Part shown: positions 1-7,202 of the stretch, one piece after another
How the letters are laid out: every line of letters begins with the position of its first letter
Numbering within the stretch: position 1 is the stretch's first letter
Assembly: GCA_964446495.1 (NCBI GenBank)
Contig: CAYUOY010000147.1
Location: forward strand, 1-9,938
DNA length: 9,938 nucleotides
Source of the DNA: JAADHU01 sp964446495
GTDB lineage: Bacteria; Pseudomonadota; Gammaproteobacteria; Steroidobacterales; Woeseiaceae
Direction: 5' to 3'
Translations under genes and position numbers: made by a program
The notes under the pieces: generated by a model
Told to the model about the DNA's origin: nothing
The model's database searches: none
The model's input: the letters and a program-made list of their open reading frames with translations, nothing else

Positions 1-66
1 GATTTTCTGGCGCTGCCAGCCGTTATACGCGGTACCGTCGTACTCAATGCCGAGTGCGATACGCAT
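1..66 (-). CDS. truA: tRNA pseudouridine synthase A, N-terminal fragment
   Basis: TruA converts uridines 38-40 in the anticodon arm of many tRNAs to pseudouridine in the cytoplasm. Only the first 22 codons are inside the window; the gene runs off the left edge. The visible residues read MRIALGIEYDGTAYNGWQRQ, the conserved TruA opening (E. coli has KIALGIEYDGSKYYGWQRQ, from memory). The catalytic Asp lies further on and is not visible. The start at 66 is 31 bp after the fimV stop on the same strand, and only a weak GCGGG-like sequence precedes it, so translation may depend on fimV readthrough. The fimV-truA adjacency is also known in Pseudomonas and supports the call. The family is firm; completeness cannot be judged. 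Confidence 0.9.
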   Translation of the reverse strand, partial: MRIALGIEYDGTAYNGWQRQKI

Positions 67-97
67 GCCCGCAAGTCTAAGAAATCGCTAGACCGGG

Positions 98-3000
98 CTA
101 GCTCGGCAATGAATCGAGAAGCTGCTGTGCCTGCTGCCGCTGGCCTTCATCACCCTCGTCGAGAACCTCTTCGAGAATACTGCGAGCACCGCTCGGGTCA
201 CCCATATCCACATAGGCGCGCGCCAGGTCCAGCTTGGTCCCGACTTCCGTCATTGTGCGCGCGTCATGCAGGTCACCGGAAAGGTCTTCCGGGGCGATCG
301 CCGCGGTCGGAGACTCGTCGACCGACGCGGGTGTGACACCCGGTCGTGGCTGTTCTACGGTCGCATCGTCTCGCATCTGGTCGATCGTATCGCCAGCGGC
401 GCTGACCTTAAGCGCGGCGGTAAGATCATCCAGATCCAGATCCATGTCGGTACTGCCGGCAATACTCTTCATGACGCCGGTATCGTCCGTCACAAGATCA
501 CCTGTAAAGGCATCCCGTGGCAACGCCTCGGTCTTGGCATAATCGAAATCGCCGTCATCATCCAGTGATGCCATCAATGTGGCAGCATCGTCCGCAATAA
601 CGGCTGGCTCATCATCGTCATCGAGTGACGCGAGCATGGTGACTTCGTCATCCGCGAGCGCTTTTTCGATATTGGTGCCGGTGCCGGTTTCGACCACGAA
701 ATCCTCGGGCAACACCTGCGTCTGGCCGGTTGCATCCAGCAGACTGGTATCGATGCCGACGTCCGTGTCGCCGCCATCGATAGCGGATAACGCGGGATTC
801 TTCCCGGTCACGTCCTCGATCGTCGGCAATTCGCTCGTAGCCGCAAGCTCCCGTTCTATATCGGACATGTCATGCAGACCGGTTGAGCCAACGTCGTCCG
901 GCAATGCCGTATTTTGACCAGTGGCCTCCAGGTCTTCTTCGCTCAGCATCGGATTGCGACCCGTCGCTACCAGGCTGTCATCGATCTTGAGCGTTTGACT
1001 TTCAGCGGTATCATCAAGATCACTGAGAAAATCGTCATCTGCGCCGGCAACATCCGCCACGTCGCTTTCGGCCAGTGAATCCAGATCCAGGCCCAGGTCG
1101 TCCAGATCGATTTCGGCGGTCTCGTCACTCGCCGGCAATTCATCCAGACCAGCGATCTCAGTTGCCTCGTCAATCGCGAGTGCGGGCATCTGGCCAGTCG
1201 CCTCAAGCTGTTGTTCAATCGTGGGGGATTCGACAGTGCTCTCCGCCACTGGCGTCTCCACGGTCGGTGTCTCCAACACACTGTCTTCGACGTCGGCCGC
1301 CACCGTGGCTTCTTCAAACACATCGTCCAGAGAATCTGCAGACGGCATCTCCAGCGTCGCACTTGCTTCCGCCGCTGGCATCTCCTGGGTCACGGATACG
1401 TCGAGGTCCGGTTCTTCGTCGAAGGCAAAATCGATGGCGCTGGCATCACCGTCGTCACTTGAATCCGCCGCTGCGCCCAGATCGATAATCTCGTCTTCAT
1501 TTTCCGACTCGATCGCAAAATCCATATCCAGTGCGCCGGCTTCTTCCTGCTCGCTATCGAACGACAAGTCCACTGCCTTGGTGGCCGCACCGGGTTTCGC
1601 ATCCGCGAACATGTCGTGATCGGCCGCGATTTGCTGACCCATGATGACGATCTTGTCCCATTCCGAATCTTCGTGATCGGTGCCGGCATCATTGAGTCGC
1701 GTAGCGGCATCGACAAATGCGTCGCGATTGCCCCACACAAAATAAATCTCACACAATTTGGTCAGCAGGTCCTGGCGCTCCGGCTCGACGGCGAGCGCGC
1801 CGTTGATAAGATCAGCCGCCTGGTCGTAGAGTCCATAGGCCATATGGAAATCAGCCTCGGCGATCGGATCGGACTGGTCGAGATTGATTGCCGTGTCGCT
1901 CGAGAAAGTATCCTCAAGAGATCTGTTGGTCCCGGTGTCACCGAGTGGATCGACCAGCGCCTCGCCAATAGCCGGAACCTCCGTCTCGGCAACGGGCATT
2001 TCCATGGTGGCCGGCTCTACCAGATCCGGCTCGGGCATCGGCTCTTCTTCCACCACCATGGTCGATACATCATCCCGCGCCAGGGCACGCAAACTTTCTG
2101 TGGCGGCCTCCGGCTCGCCAACCTCTTCATCTGCATCCAGCGCCTGCCACATACCGGTGGAGTCATCGTCATCACTACTTGCCGCCCGGCGAGCAAACCA
2201 GACCAGTACGCCAGCAACGACAATCAGTGCCGCACCGATCAGTCCCCAGATGCTGAAAATCGCTTCCTTGATCGTGTCGATCAGGCTCGGTTCGTCTCGC
2301 GGCTGCACCGGCACTACTTTTGGCGCAGTGTCCGTTGTCGCTGTTGTCTCGCTATCGACATCCTCGTCAGCGGGCAAGGCTTCAGCGTCGTCGTCCGGCA
2401 AGGCATCTGCCGCGCTGTCATCGGCCGACTCGACAAAAATTTCGTCGTCGGCGGGTTCGGCGACTTCGATCTCAACCGCCAGCTCTTCTGGCAATGCCTC
2501 GCCCGTCATCTCAACCAGTTCCGCACGCAGCGCGGCCAGTTCGTTGTCACCGATGACGATCAGGCCATCCTGGTGGTCTTCCAGCAAACCAGTCACTTCG
2601 AGGATGCGAGCATCAGCGGCGGCCTGAACATCGTCATCCACCAGCGCCAGGTCATCGGCGTCATACAAGCTGCTCGTATCCGAAGTCAGCGTGTCCTCAT
2701 CCGGGGACACCAGCGTCAAACTTGGCTCAGGCTGGCTAACGCCAACGCCGGTCACGCCGCCCCAGGCGTCATGTTGCCGCTGCACTTCGGACAGTGCGGC
2801 ACCGCGGCTGATACTGAATATTTCGTCCGCGCTGGGTATGCGCAATGTGGCGCCGGCCGACAGCCGGTTGATATTGCCCTCGAATGCCTGCGGATTCGCT
2901 TCATAAATCGCGAGCATGGTCTGGTTTATGGTCAGACGATTGTCGTCTCGTATACGATTTGCAATGCCCCACAACGTATCGCCACGTTGTACCGCGAAGT

Positions 3001-3658
3001 CGCCTCCCGGGCTATCGTTGAAAGCGGGTGCCGTAGCCGGCCTCGAAACGTCCGCGACGGCAGGTGGCGGAGCGACGGGCGAAGGCTGTGGCGTTGGCTC
3101 AGCGGCTGGTTCAACACTAGGCTGCGAGCGCGGCGTCGGCACTGGCGCGACTGGCGCAGCGGCTACCGGTGGTGGTGAACGTGTAATACGGCCGCTGTCC
3201 GCCGGTGTACTGCGGGTTGGTGCCGTTACCGCTTGCGGTGCCTGAGTCGCTGGTGGCGCAAATGTTGGCGGATCGACCAACAGTGTGTATTCACGTAACA
3301 GGCGGCCTCGCGACCAGTTGGCATCAACCAGGAAAGTCAGGAACGGCTCGGTAACAGGATCGGACGACGTTACACGGATGATGTTACCGTCAGTTCGACC
3401 GGATGGAATCACTTTGAACGCGACACTGCGCAGGAACAAAGGCCGGTCAATACCATAACGCTCGAACGTCTCTGACGAAGCGATCGTGATCGCCAGATGG
3501 TCGAGTTCTTCGGGCGTTGCCGAAATCAGCTGTATCTCAGCTCGCAATGGTTCATTCAGCGCAGAATGCAGCTGTATGTCACCCAAACCCAGAGCCCAAA
3601 CTTCGCCTGTTAGAAGACAAGCCAGCAGGAGCCATACACGGTTCAGTCGTCGCGACAT
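98..3658 (-). CDS. fimV: FimV/HubP-family polar hub and type IV pilus assembly protein
   Basis: FimV is an inner-membrane protein that binds peptidoglycan and organises the cell pole: it supports type IV pilus secretin assembly, twitching and placement of polar proteins. The 1186-residue product shows the family order. A signal peptide (1-22, cleavage probably after VWA) is followed by the conserved FimV N-domain beginning LGLGDIQLHSALNEPL (23-130). Then come a Pro/Ala-rich linker (131-215), a LysM domain (about 221-275, FAVQRGDTLWGIA), and an acidic periplasmic stretch. One transmembrane helix (about 467-488) is followed by Arg-Arg. The very acidic cytoplasmic part has a TPR-like segment (about 598-655) and the conserved C-terminal FimV helix motif (about 1134-1184). 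Met at 3658 is chosen over an upstream Met at 3712: it gives a normal signal peptide and has GGAG 9 nt upstream. It is longer than P. aeruginosa FimV (about 920 residues), mostly through the acidic repeated region. It sits between asd and truA, with its own likely promoter. Confidence 0.95.
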   Translation of the reverse strand: MSRRLNRVWLLLACLLTGEVWALGLGDIQLHSALNEPLRAEIQLISATPEELDHLAITIASSETFERYGIDRPLFLRSVAFKVIPSGRTDGNIIRVTSSDPVTEPFLTFLVDANWSRGRLLREYTLLVDPPTFAPPATQAPQAVTAPTRSTPADSGRITRSPPPVAAAPVAPVPTPRSQPSVEPAAEPTPQPSPVAPPPAVADVSRPATAPAFNDSPGGDFAVQRGDTLWGIANRIRDDNRLTINQTMLAIYEANPQAFEGNINRLSAGATLRIPSADEIFSISRGAALSEVQRQHDAWGGVTGVGVSQPEPSLTLVSPDEDTLTSDTSSLYDADDLALVDDDVQAAADARILEVTGLLEDHQDGLIVIGDNELAALRAELVEMTGEALPEELAVEIEVAEPADDEIFVESADDSAADALPDDDAEALPADEDVDSETTATTDTAPKVVPVQPRDEPSLIDTIKEAIFSIWGLIGAALIVVAGVLVWFARRAASSDDDDSTGMWQALDADEEVGEPEAATESLRALARDDVSTMVVEEEPMPEPDLVEPATMEMPVAETEVPAIGEALVDPLGDTGTNRSLEDTFSSDTAINLDQSDPIAEADFHMAYGLYDQAADLINGALAVEPERQDLLTKLCEIYFVWGNRDAFVDAATRLNDAGTDHEDSEWDKIVIMGQQIAADHDMFADAKPGAATKAVDLSFDSEQEEAGALDMDFAIESENEDEIIDLGAAADSSDDGDASAIDFAFDEEPDLDVSVTQEMPAAEASATLEMPSADSLDDVFEEATVAADVEDSVLETPTVETPVAESTVESPTIEQQLEATGQMPALAIDEATEIAGLDELPASDETAEIDLDDLGLDLDSLAESDVADVAGADDDFLSDLDDTAESQTLKIDDSLVATGRNPMLSEEDLEATGQNTALPDDVGSTGLHDMSDIERELAATSELPTIEDVTGKNPALSAIDGGDTDVGIDTSLLDATGQTQVLPEDFVVETGTGTNIEKALADDEVTMLASLDDDDEPAVIADDAATLMASLDDDGDFDYAKTEALPRDAFTGDLVTDDTGVMKSIAGSTDMDLDLDDLTAALKVSAAGDTIDQMRDDATVEQPRPGVTPASVDESPTAAIAPEDLSGDLHDARTMTEVGTKLDLARAYVDMGDPSGARSILEEVLDEGDEGQRQQAQQLLDSLPS
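548..640 (-). repeat. Two-copy TxxASLDDD peptide duplication in FimV
   Basis: FimV residues 1007-1017 (TMLASLDDDDE) and 1027-1037 (TLMASLDDDGD) are near-identical 11-residue units 20 residues apart, joined by an EPAVIADDAA-type acidic linker. This looks like a small internal duplication within the acidic region upstream of the conserved C-terminal motif. Confidence 0.65.
707..1207 (-). repeat. Degenerate ATGQxPxL peptide repeats in FimV cytoplasmic region
   Basis: FimV residues 818-984 contain a short motif recurring at irregular spacing: LEATGQMPAL (818), LVATGRNPML (896), LEATGQNTALP (910), a weaker VGSTGLHDM (923), LAATSELPTI (938), DVTGKNPALS (949) and LLDATGQTQVLPE (973). The consensus is roughly (L)xATG(Q/R/K)xPxL. 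The copies are set in acidic, Asp/Glu-rich sequence and are too diverged to be a recent tandem duplication. They may be short linear binding motifs for polar client proteins, but that is inference. Confidence 0.7.
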
Positions 3659-3667
3659 AATTTGTTT

Positions 3668-3671
3668 CTCC
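3668..3671 (-). promoter_or_regulatory. Ribosome binding site that fixes the fimV start
   Basis: On the minus strand GGAG lies 9 nt before the ATG at 3658. This supports the internal start over the upstream in-frame ATG at 3712, whose extra 18 residues would bury the signal peptide behind a charged extension. Confidence 0.7.
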
Positions 3672-3750
3672 GGCTCCCCGAAGTGCTGCGAATCGCCCTT
3701 GTCCGGAACCATGAATCTTGAATGGAAGTGCCCAATGCGTATGGGTGCGA

Positions 3751-3779
3751 ACTATAGCTTATAAATAGTTTTTCGCCAA
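3751..3779 (-). promoter_or_regulatory. Probable sigma70 promoter for fimV (and truA)
   Basis: On the minus strand a -35 element TTGGCG (3774-3779) and a -10 element TATAGT (3751-3756) are separated by exactly 17 nt. The -35 box and most of the spacer lie in the last codons of asd. Transcription would begin near 3744, leaving an 85-90 nt leader before fimV. The 100-nt asd-fimV gap is otherwise unexplained, so fimV-truA can probably be expressed independently of prmB-aroC-asd. This is a sequence match only; no transcript data were seen. Confidence 0.55.
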
Positions 3780-4781
3780 TATTTCAGCTATTTGGACGCT
3801 ATTTAGAGCCGCGCCCTTACGTATGTTATCGGCCACGATCCACAAATTGATGCCCCGCGGATGACTGATGTCCTCGCGCACCCGCCCGACATAGACAGCA
3901 TCAGTTCCGGATGCCTCGGTCGCAGCGGTCGGATACTGGCCGGTTTCGACACCATCGAGCAACTCGATTCCAGGGGCATTTTGCAGTAATTCGCAGACCT
4001 GTTCGGCGCTGATTTTGCGCTCGGTCTCGATGTGGACGGCCTCGGAATGCCCGTAGAAAACCGGCACTCTTACGGCAGTCGCATTTACGGCTATAGCATC
4101 ATCGCCCAGAATTTTCTGCGTTTCCCACACCATTTTCATTTCTTCGCGGGTGTAGCGATTGTCCTCAAACACGTCAATATGCGGCACTACGTTGAAGGCT
4201 ATTTGCTTCTGATTTTCTTCCAGTTCCAGAGGCCGCCCATTCAGGAGCTGGGTCAATTGCCGCACCATATCCTCAATCGCTTTTTTGCCGGCCCCGGATA
4301 CGGCCTGGTAGGTGGCGACATTTATGCGCTTGATACCAGCGGCGTCATGAATCGGCTTCAACGCCACCAGCATCTGCATGGTGGAGCAATTTGGATTAGC
4401 AATGATGCCTTTCTTCTCATAGTCAGCAATTCTTTCCGGGTTCACCTCGGTCACGACCAGCGGAATGTCATCGTCGTAGCGAAATCGCGAGGTGTTATCA
4501 ATCACCACGCAGCCGGCTGCCGCGGCTTTTGGCGCATATTCGCCGGACACCGAGCCGCCGGCAGAAAACAAGGCGATCTGGACGGACGAAAAATCGAAGC
4601 TCGCCAGGTCTTCCACCGGCAGTTGTTTGTTGCCAAAGCGTACGTCCTTGCCCAGAGAACGCTCGCTGGCCAGGGCATGAACTTTCCCGGCCTTGAATTT
4701 TCGCTCGGCCAGGATTTCGAGCATGACCTCGCCAACGGCGCCGGTGGCGCCGACTACCGCAATGTTAATGTTGTCTGACAT
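3759..4781 (-). CDS. asd: Aspartate-semialdehyde dehydrogenase
   Basis: Asd reduces aspartyl-4-phosphate to aspartate-4-semialdehyde with NADPH. This is the branch point to lysine and diaminopimelate (cell wall), threonine and methionine. The 340-residue protein has the nucleotide-binding loop GATGAVGEV (11-19), the phosphate-binding Arg99 in NTSRFR, and the catalytic Cys132 in NPNCSTMQM. It also has Arg238 and the likely acid/base His245 in RVPVFYGHSEAVH, and the C-terminal signature DNIRKGAA (318-325). Cys132 separates it from the related Usg proteins, which lack the active site. The length fits the short Asd class (about 335-345) rather than the roughly 370-residue enterobacterial class. 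An AGGA site (4791-4794) lies 9 nt before the ATG. It follows aroC, probably after only 44 bp once the assembly gap is collapsed, and precedes fimV. Confidence 0.97.
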   Translation of the reverse strand: MSDNINIAVVGATGAVGEVMLEILAERKFKAGKVHALASERSLGKDVRFGNKQLPVEDLASFDFSSVQIALFSAGGSVSGEYAPKAAAAGCVVIDNTSRFRYDDDIPLVVTEVNPERIADYEKKGIIANPNCSTMQMLVALKPIHDAAGIKRINVATYQAVSGAGKKAIEDMVRQLTQLLNGRPLELEENQKQIAFNVVPHIDVFEDNRYTREEMKMVWETQKILGDDAIAVNATAVRVPVFYGHSEAVHIETERKISAEQVCELLQNAPGIELLDGVETGQYPTAATEASGTDAVYVGRVREDISHPRGINLWIVADNIRKGAALNSVQIAEILAKNYL

Positions 4782-4813
4782 TTATATAATTCCTGAAACG
4801 ATGAGCCCAATTC

Positions 4814-4913
4814 NNNNNNNNNNNNNNNNNNNNNNNNNNNNNNNNNNNNNNNNNNNNNNNNNNNNNNNNNNNNNNNNNNNNNNNNNNNNNNNNNNNNNNN
4901 NNNNNNNNNNNNN
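4814..4913. other. Assembly gap of 100 N with matching flanks
   Basis: The N run is exactly 100 long, the conventional filler for a scaffold gap of unknown size. The 10 bases just before it (4804-4813, AGCCCAATTC) are identical to the 10 just after it (4914-4923). The two contig ends therefore probably overlap and the gap can be closed to zero length. This would leave 44 bp between the aroC stop and the asd start. No gene need be missing. Confidence 0.9.
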
Positions 4914-4935
4914 AGCCCAATTCCACCGCCATTCG

Positions 4936-6033
4936 CTAACGCCGCCCCGTAATCACCGGCGTGTCCGGCACAACGTCCGCATTCTGACCGCGATGGCGAA
5001 GATAATGATCCATCAGCACCAGCGCAACCATCGCCTCGGCAATCGGTGTGGCGCGCAAGCCCACGCAGGGGTCGTGGCGGCCCGTAGTCACAATCTCGGT
5101 GGCTTTCCCGGCCTTGTCGACCGTCTTTCCCGGCACTGAAATACTCGACGTCGGCTTCAGCGCGATGCTGGCGAGAATATCCTGGCCTGACGAGATTCCG
5201 CCCAGCGTGCCCCCGGCATCGTTCTTATTGAATCCATCCGGACCCATTTCATCCCGATGCTCGCTACCGCGTTGGCTAACGGCCGCGAAACCTGCTCCCA
5301 GCTCCACTCCTTTGACGGCATTAATGCTCATCAGGCCGCGCGCGAGATCCGCTTCCAGCTTGTCGAACACGGGTTCACCTAAACCCGGCGGCACACCGGT
5401 CGCCAGAACGCTGATTTTCGCACCGATCGAATCGCCCTCGCGACGTAACTGGTCCATGAACTCCGCCAGCTCCTCAACCCGCTGCGGATCTGCGCAAAAA
5501 AACGGGTTTTCGTCCACCGCCGACATATCGACACAGGCCAGTTGAATCGGTCCGAGCTGCGACAGGTAACCATTGATCTCAATGCCCGCTCGCTCGAAAA
5601 GATATTTTCTCGCAACCGCTCCCGCCGCAACCCGCATCGTGGTTTCACGGGCCGATGAGCGTCCACCACCGCGGTAGTCGCGGATTCCATATTTCTGCTG
5701 GTAGGTATAGTCGGCATGACCCGGCCGGAACTTATCCTTGATATCCCCGTAGTCTTTCGAACGTTGGTCCTGGTTCTCGATCAAAAGTCCTATCGGCGTT
5801 CCCGTCGTGACACCTTCGAACACGCCCGACAGTATTTTCACTTTATCCGGCTCACGCCTCGCTGTGGTATGGCGAGACTTGCCCGGGCGACGCCGTTCCA
5901 GATCCCTCTGGATATCGTCCTCATCCAACGCCATCCCCGGGGGACAACCATCAATGATGCAGCCAAGCGCCGGCCCATGACTCTCGCCAAATGTCGTCAC
6001 CGTAAATGCCCGCCCAAAACTGTTACCCGACAT
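4936..6033 (-). CDS. aroC: Chorismate synthase
   Basis: AroC removes phosphate from 5-enolpyruvylshikimate-3-phosphate to make chorismate, the last shikimate-pathway step. It needs reduced FMN. The protein has 365 residues from this start. In order it shows TTFGESHG with the first conserved His (near 19), RRRPG(K)SRHTT (48-58), RPGHADYTY with the second conserved His (near 106), and YRGGGRSSARET (120-131). The C-terminal signature GRHDPCVGLRATPIAE (319-334) is also present. There are two adjacent ATG codons, at 6036 and 6033. The second is preferred because homologues begin M-S/A-G-N and because an AGGG site then lies at about 7 nt. The start overlaps the end of prmB by 11 nt, so the two are translationally coupled. 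Length and all signatures look normal. Confidence 0.97.
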   Translation of the reverse strand: MSGNSFGRAFTVTTFGESHGPALGCIIDGCPPGMALDEDDIQRDLERRRPGKSRHTTARREPDKVKILSGVFEGVTTGTPIGLLIENQDQRSKDYGDIKDKFRPGHADYTYQQKYGIRDYRGGGRSSARETTMRVAAGAVARKYLFERAGIEINGYLSQLGPIQLACVDMSAVDENPFFCADPQRVEELAEFMDQLRREGDSIGAKISVLATGVPPGLGEPVFDKLEADLARGLMSINAVKGVELGAGFAAVSQRGSEHRDEMGPDGFNKNDAGGTLGGISSGQDILASIALKPTSSISVPGKTVDKAGKATEIVTTGRHDPCVGLRATPIAEAMVALVLMDHYLRHRGQNADVVPDTPVITGRR

Positions 6034-6964
6034 CATCCCGCCCTTTATTCAATTCAAACGCCCCCTGATGACACCGCAATTGTTCCTGCGTCAACAGAAA
6101 AACACCTGCACCGCCCTGCTCAAACTCCAGCCACAAAAACGGTACTTCAGGAAACCTTGCCTCCAGTGCCACCTGGCTGTTCCCCACCTCAACAATCAAA
6201 ACCCCGTCGTCGTCAAGGAATCGGCTTGCATCATGCAATATCGTTATCACTGAATCCAGACCATCCGTACCCGCCACCAGGCCGAGTTCCGGCTCATGCC
6301 CGAACTCCGGCGCCAACGCTTGCATATCCTCCCGATCAACATACGGCGGATTGCTCACGATCAGCTTGTATTTCGGCGCTATCTCCCGACGACCCAGCTC
6401 CGCAAAAAAACTTGACCGAACCAGGTGCACGCGGTCTTCCAGACCGAAGCCAGCCACATTTATGGCCGCCACTTCCAGCGCTTCTTTCGATACATCAATC
6501 GCATCCACCTGCGCCTCCGGAAACTGCAGCGCTATCGCGATGGCGATGCAACCGCTGCCCGTACCCAGATCCAGGGCATAGCGCATCCCGCCCTTCTCGA
6601 CCCACGGGGTGAAATCCCGGGCGATTAATTCAGCGAACGGCGATCGGGGCACCAATACTCGTTCGTCCACATAGAATTTGTACCCGGCAAACCAGGCCTC
6701 ATTGACCAGATAGGCCACTGGAATTCTTGCTTCCGTTCGTTTCCTGGCGAGTGCGTCGATTTCAGCGAGCTGCGCGGTGCTGACTCGCTGCTGGTAGGCG
6801 CTTTCGGCATCTTCGTGGCGTAAATTCAGGCTGGCGAAGACCAGGTAGGCGGCCTCATCCAGTGGGTTGTCGGTGCCGTGGCCGTAGGTCAGGTTGGCGG
6901 CATCGAAGTGTTGGGCGACATTTCGAATGACGCTCTCTACGGTCGGGTTGGCTTTTTTGGTCAT
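6023..6964 (-). CDS. prmB: Ribosomal protein uL3 N5-glutamine methyltransferase
   Basis: PrmB methylates a glutamine side chain of ribosomal protein uL3 (L3) with S-adenosylmethionine during ribosome assembly. The 313-residue protein has an N-terminal helical domain with YGHGTDNPLDEA (27-38). The hallmark RVLVPRSPFAELI (102-114) distinguishes PrmB from the release-factor methyltransferase PrmC (RVLIPRPETE). The SAM-binding motif is DLGTGSGCIAIA (132-143), the catalytic NPPY motif is at 205-208, and the tail EFEQGGAGVFLLT (280-292) is typical of the family. Length is normal (E. coli 310). The ATG at 6964 has no recognisable Shine-Dalgarno sequence; no better start was found. It heads the minus-strand group and lies 25 bp from the large palindrome, which would fall in its leader if the promoter is beyond it. 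Confidence 0.95.
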   Translation of the reverse strand: MTKKANPTVESVIRNVAQHFDAANLTYGHGTDNPLDEAAYLVFASLNLRHEDAESAYQQRVSTAQLAEIDALARKRTEARIPVAYLVNEAWFAGYKFYVDERVLVPRSPFAELIARDFTPWVEKGGMRYALDLGTGSGCIAIAIALQFPEAQVDAIDVSKEALEVAAINVAGFGLEDRVHLVRSSFFAELGRREIAPKYKLIVSNPPYVDREDMQALAPEFGHEPELGLVAGTDGLDSVITILHDASRFLDDDGVLIVEVGNSQVALEARFPEVPFLWLEFEQGGAGVFLLTQEQLRCHQGAFELNKGRDDVG

Positions 6965-6989
6965 TGGTTTGTTGCGGCGATGTTGTTAC

Positions 6990-7103
6990 GGACACGCGTG
7001 GTGAGGTCCGGCTCTGAGACCCGCTGCGAGTACGTCCCTGTAAGCTCGGGCCCCGCATCCATGCGGGGCACGGTCTCAGAGCCGGACCTCACCACACGTG
7101 TCC
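6990..7103. repeat. Large palindromic element with two nested hairpins
   Basis: The arms 6990-7021 and 7072-7103 pair over 32 positions with one mismatch (C6997 against A7096). Inside the loop are two more hairpins. One is 7027-7048, with stem CGAG/CTCG extended by TAC/GTA across a two-base bulge and a GTCCCT loop. The other is 7050-7069, with a perfect 9-bp stem GCCCCGCAT/ATGCGGGGC around two bases. Together they make a three-way junction. In RNA of the minus strand the mismatch becomes a G-U wobble, so the stem is fully paired when read towards prmB. There is no T-tract, and the element lies between two divergent gene starts, so it is not an ordinary terminator. It resembles dispersed intergenic palindromes of gammaproteobacteria, but copy number cannot be seen here. 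The rest of 6965-7202 shows no convincing promoter. Confidence 0.85.
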
Positions 7104-7202
7104 TTGATTGTGGGTCCTTTATGGCCGGGAATTTAGCACGGGAGAGTTTAGCGCGCCGAAAATCCGAAAAATAGGAGCTTTGTGCGGTAAGATTCCGGGC
7201 CT

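Noticed and set aside
81..102. Small hairpin (GCTAG-CCCGGT-CTAGC on the minus strand) at the fimV stop, considered as a terminator
   Set aside because: The stem is only 5 bp, there is no T-run, and truA follows at once on the same strand, so termination here is unlikely.
1616..3178. A 520-codon open frame on the plus strand inside fimV
   Set aside because: It lies wholly antisense to fimV, whose product has clear domains. The translation is Arg/His/Gln-rich without recognisable motifs, as expected from the complement of Asp/Glu-rich, GC-biased codons.
3659..3712. Upstream 18-codon extension of fimV
   Set aside because: It would put charged residues before the signal peptide, and the GGAG site supports the start at 3658.
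4693..5139. A plus-strand open frame running through the N gap
   Set aside because: It exists only because N bases contain no stops, and it is antisense to asd and aroC.
5716..6612. A 298-codon plus-strand open frame across aroC and prmB
   Set aside because: It is antisense to two well-supported enzymes. Its Pro/Arg/His-rich product has no family signature.
7050..7069. The 9-bp GC-rich hairpin considered alone as a Rho-independent terminator
   Set aside because: No T-tract follows on either strand and it lies between divergent gene starts. It is better explained as part of the larger palindromic element.
7104..7202. Promoters for the SCO operon and for prmB in the divergent region
   Set aside because: Several AT-rich hexamers exist (for example TAAGAT at 7188-7193), but none pairs with a reasonable -35 at 16-18 nt on either strand, so none is annotated.
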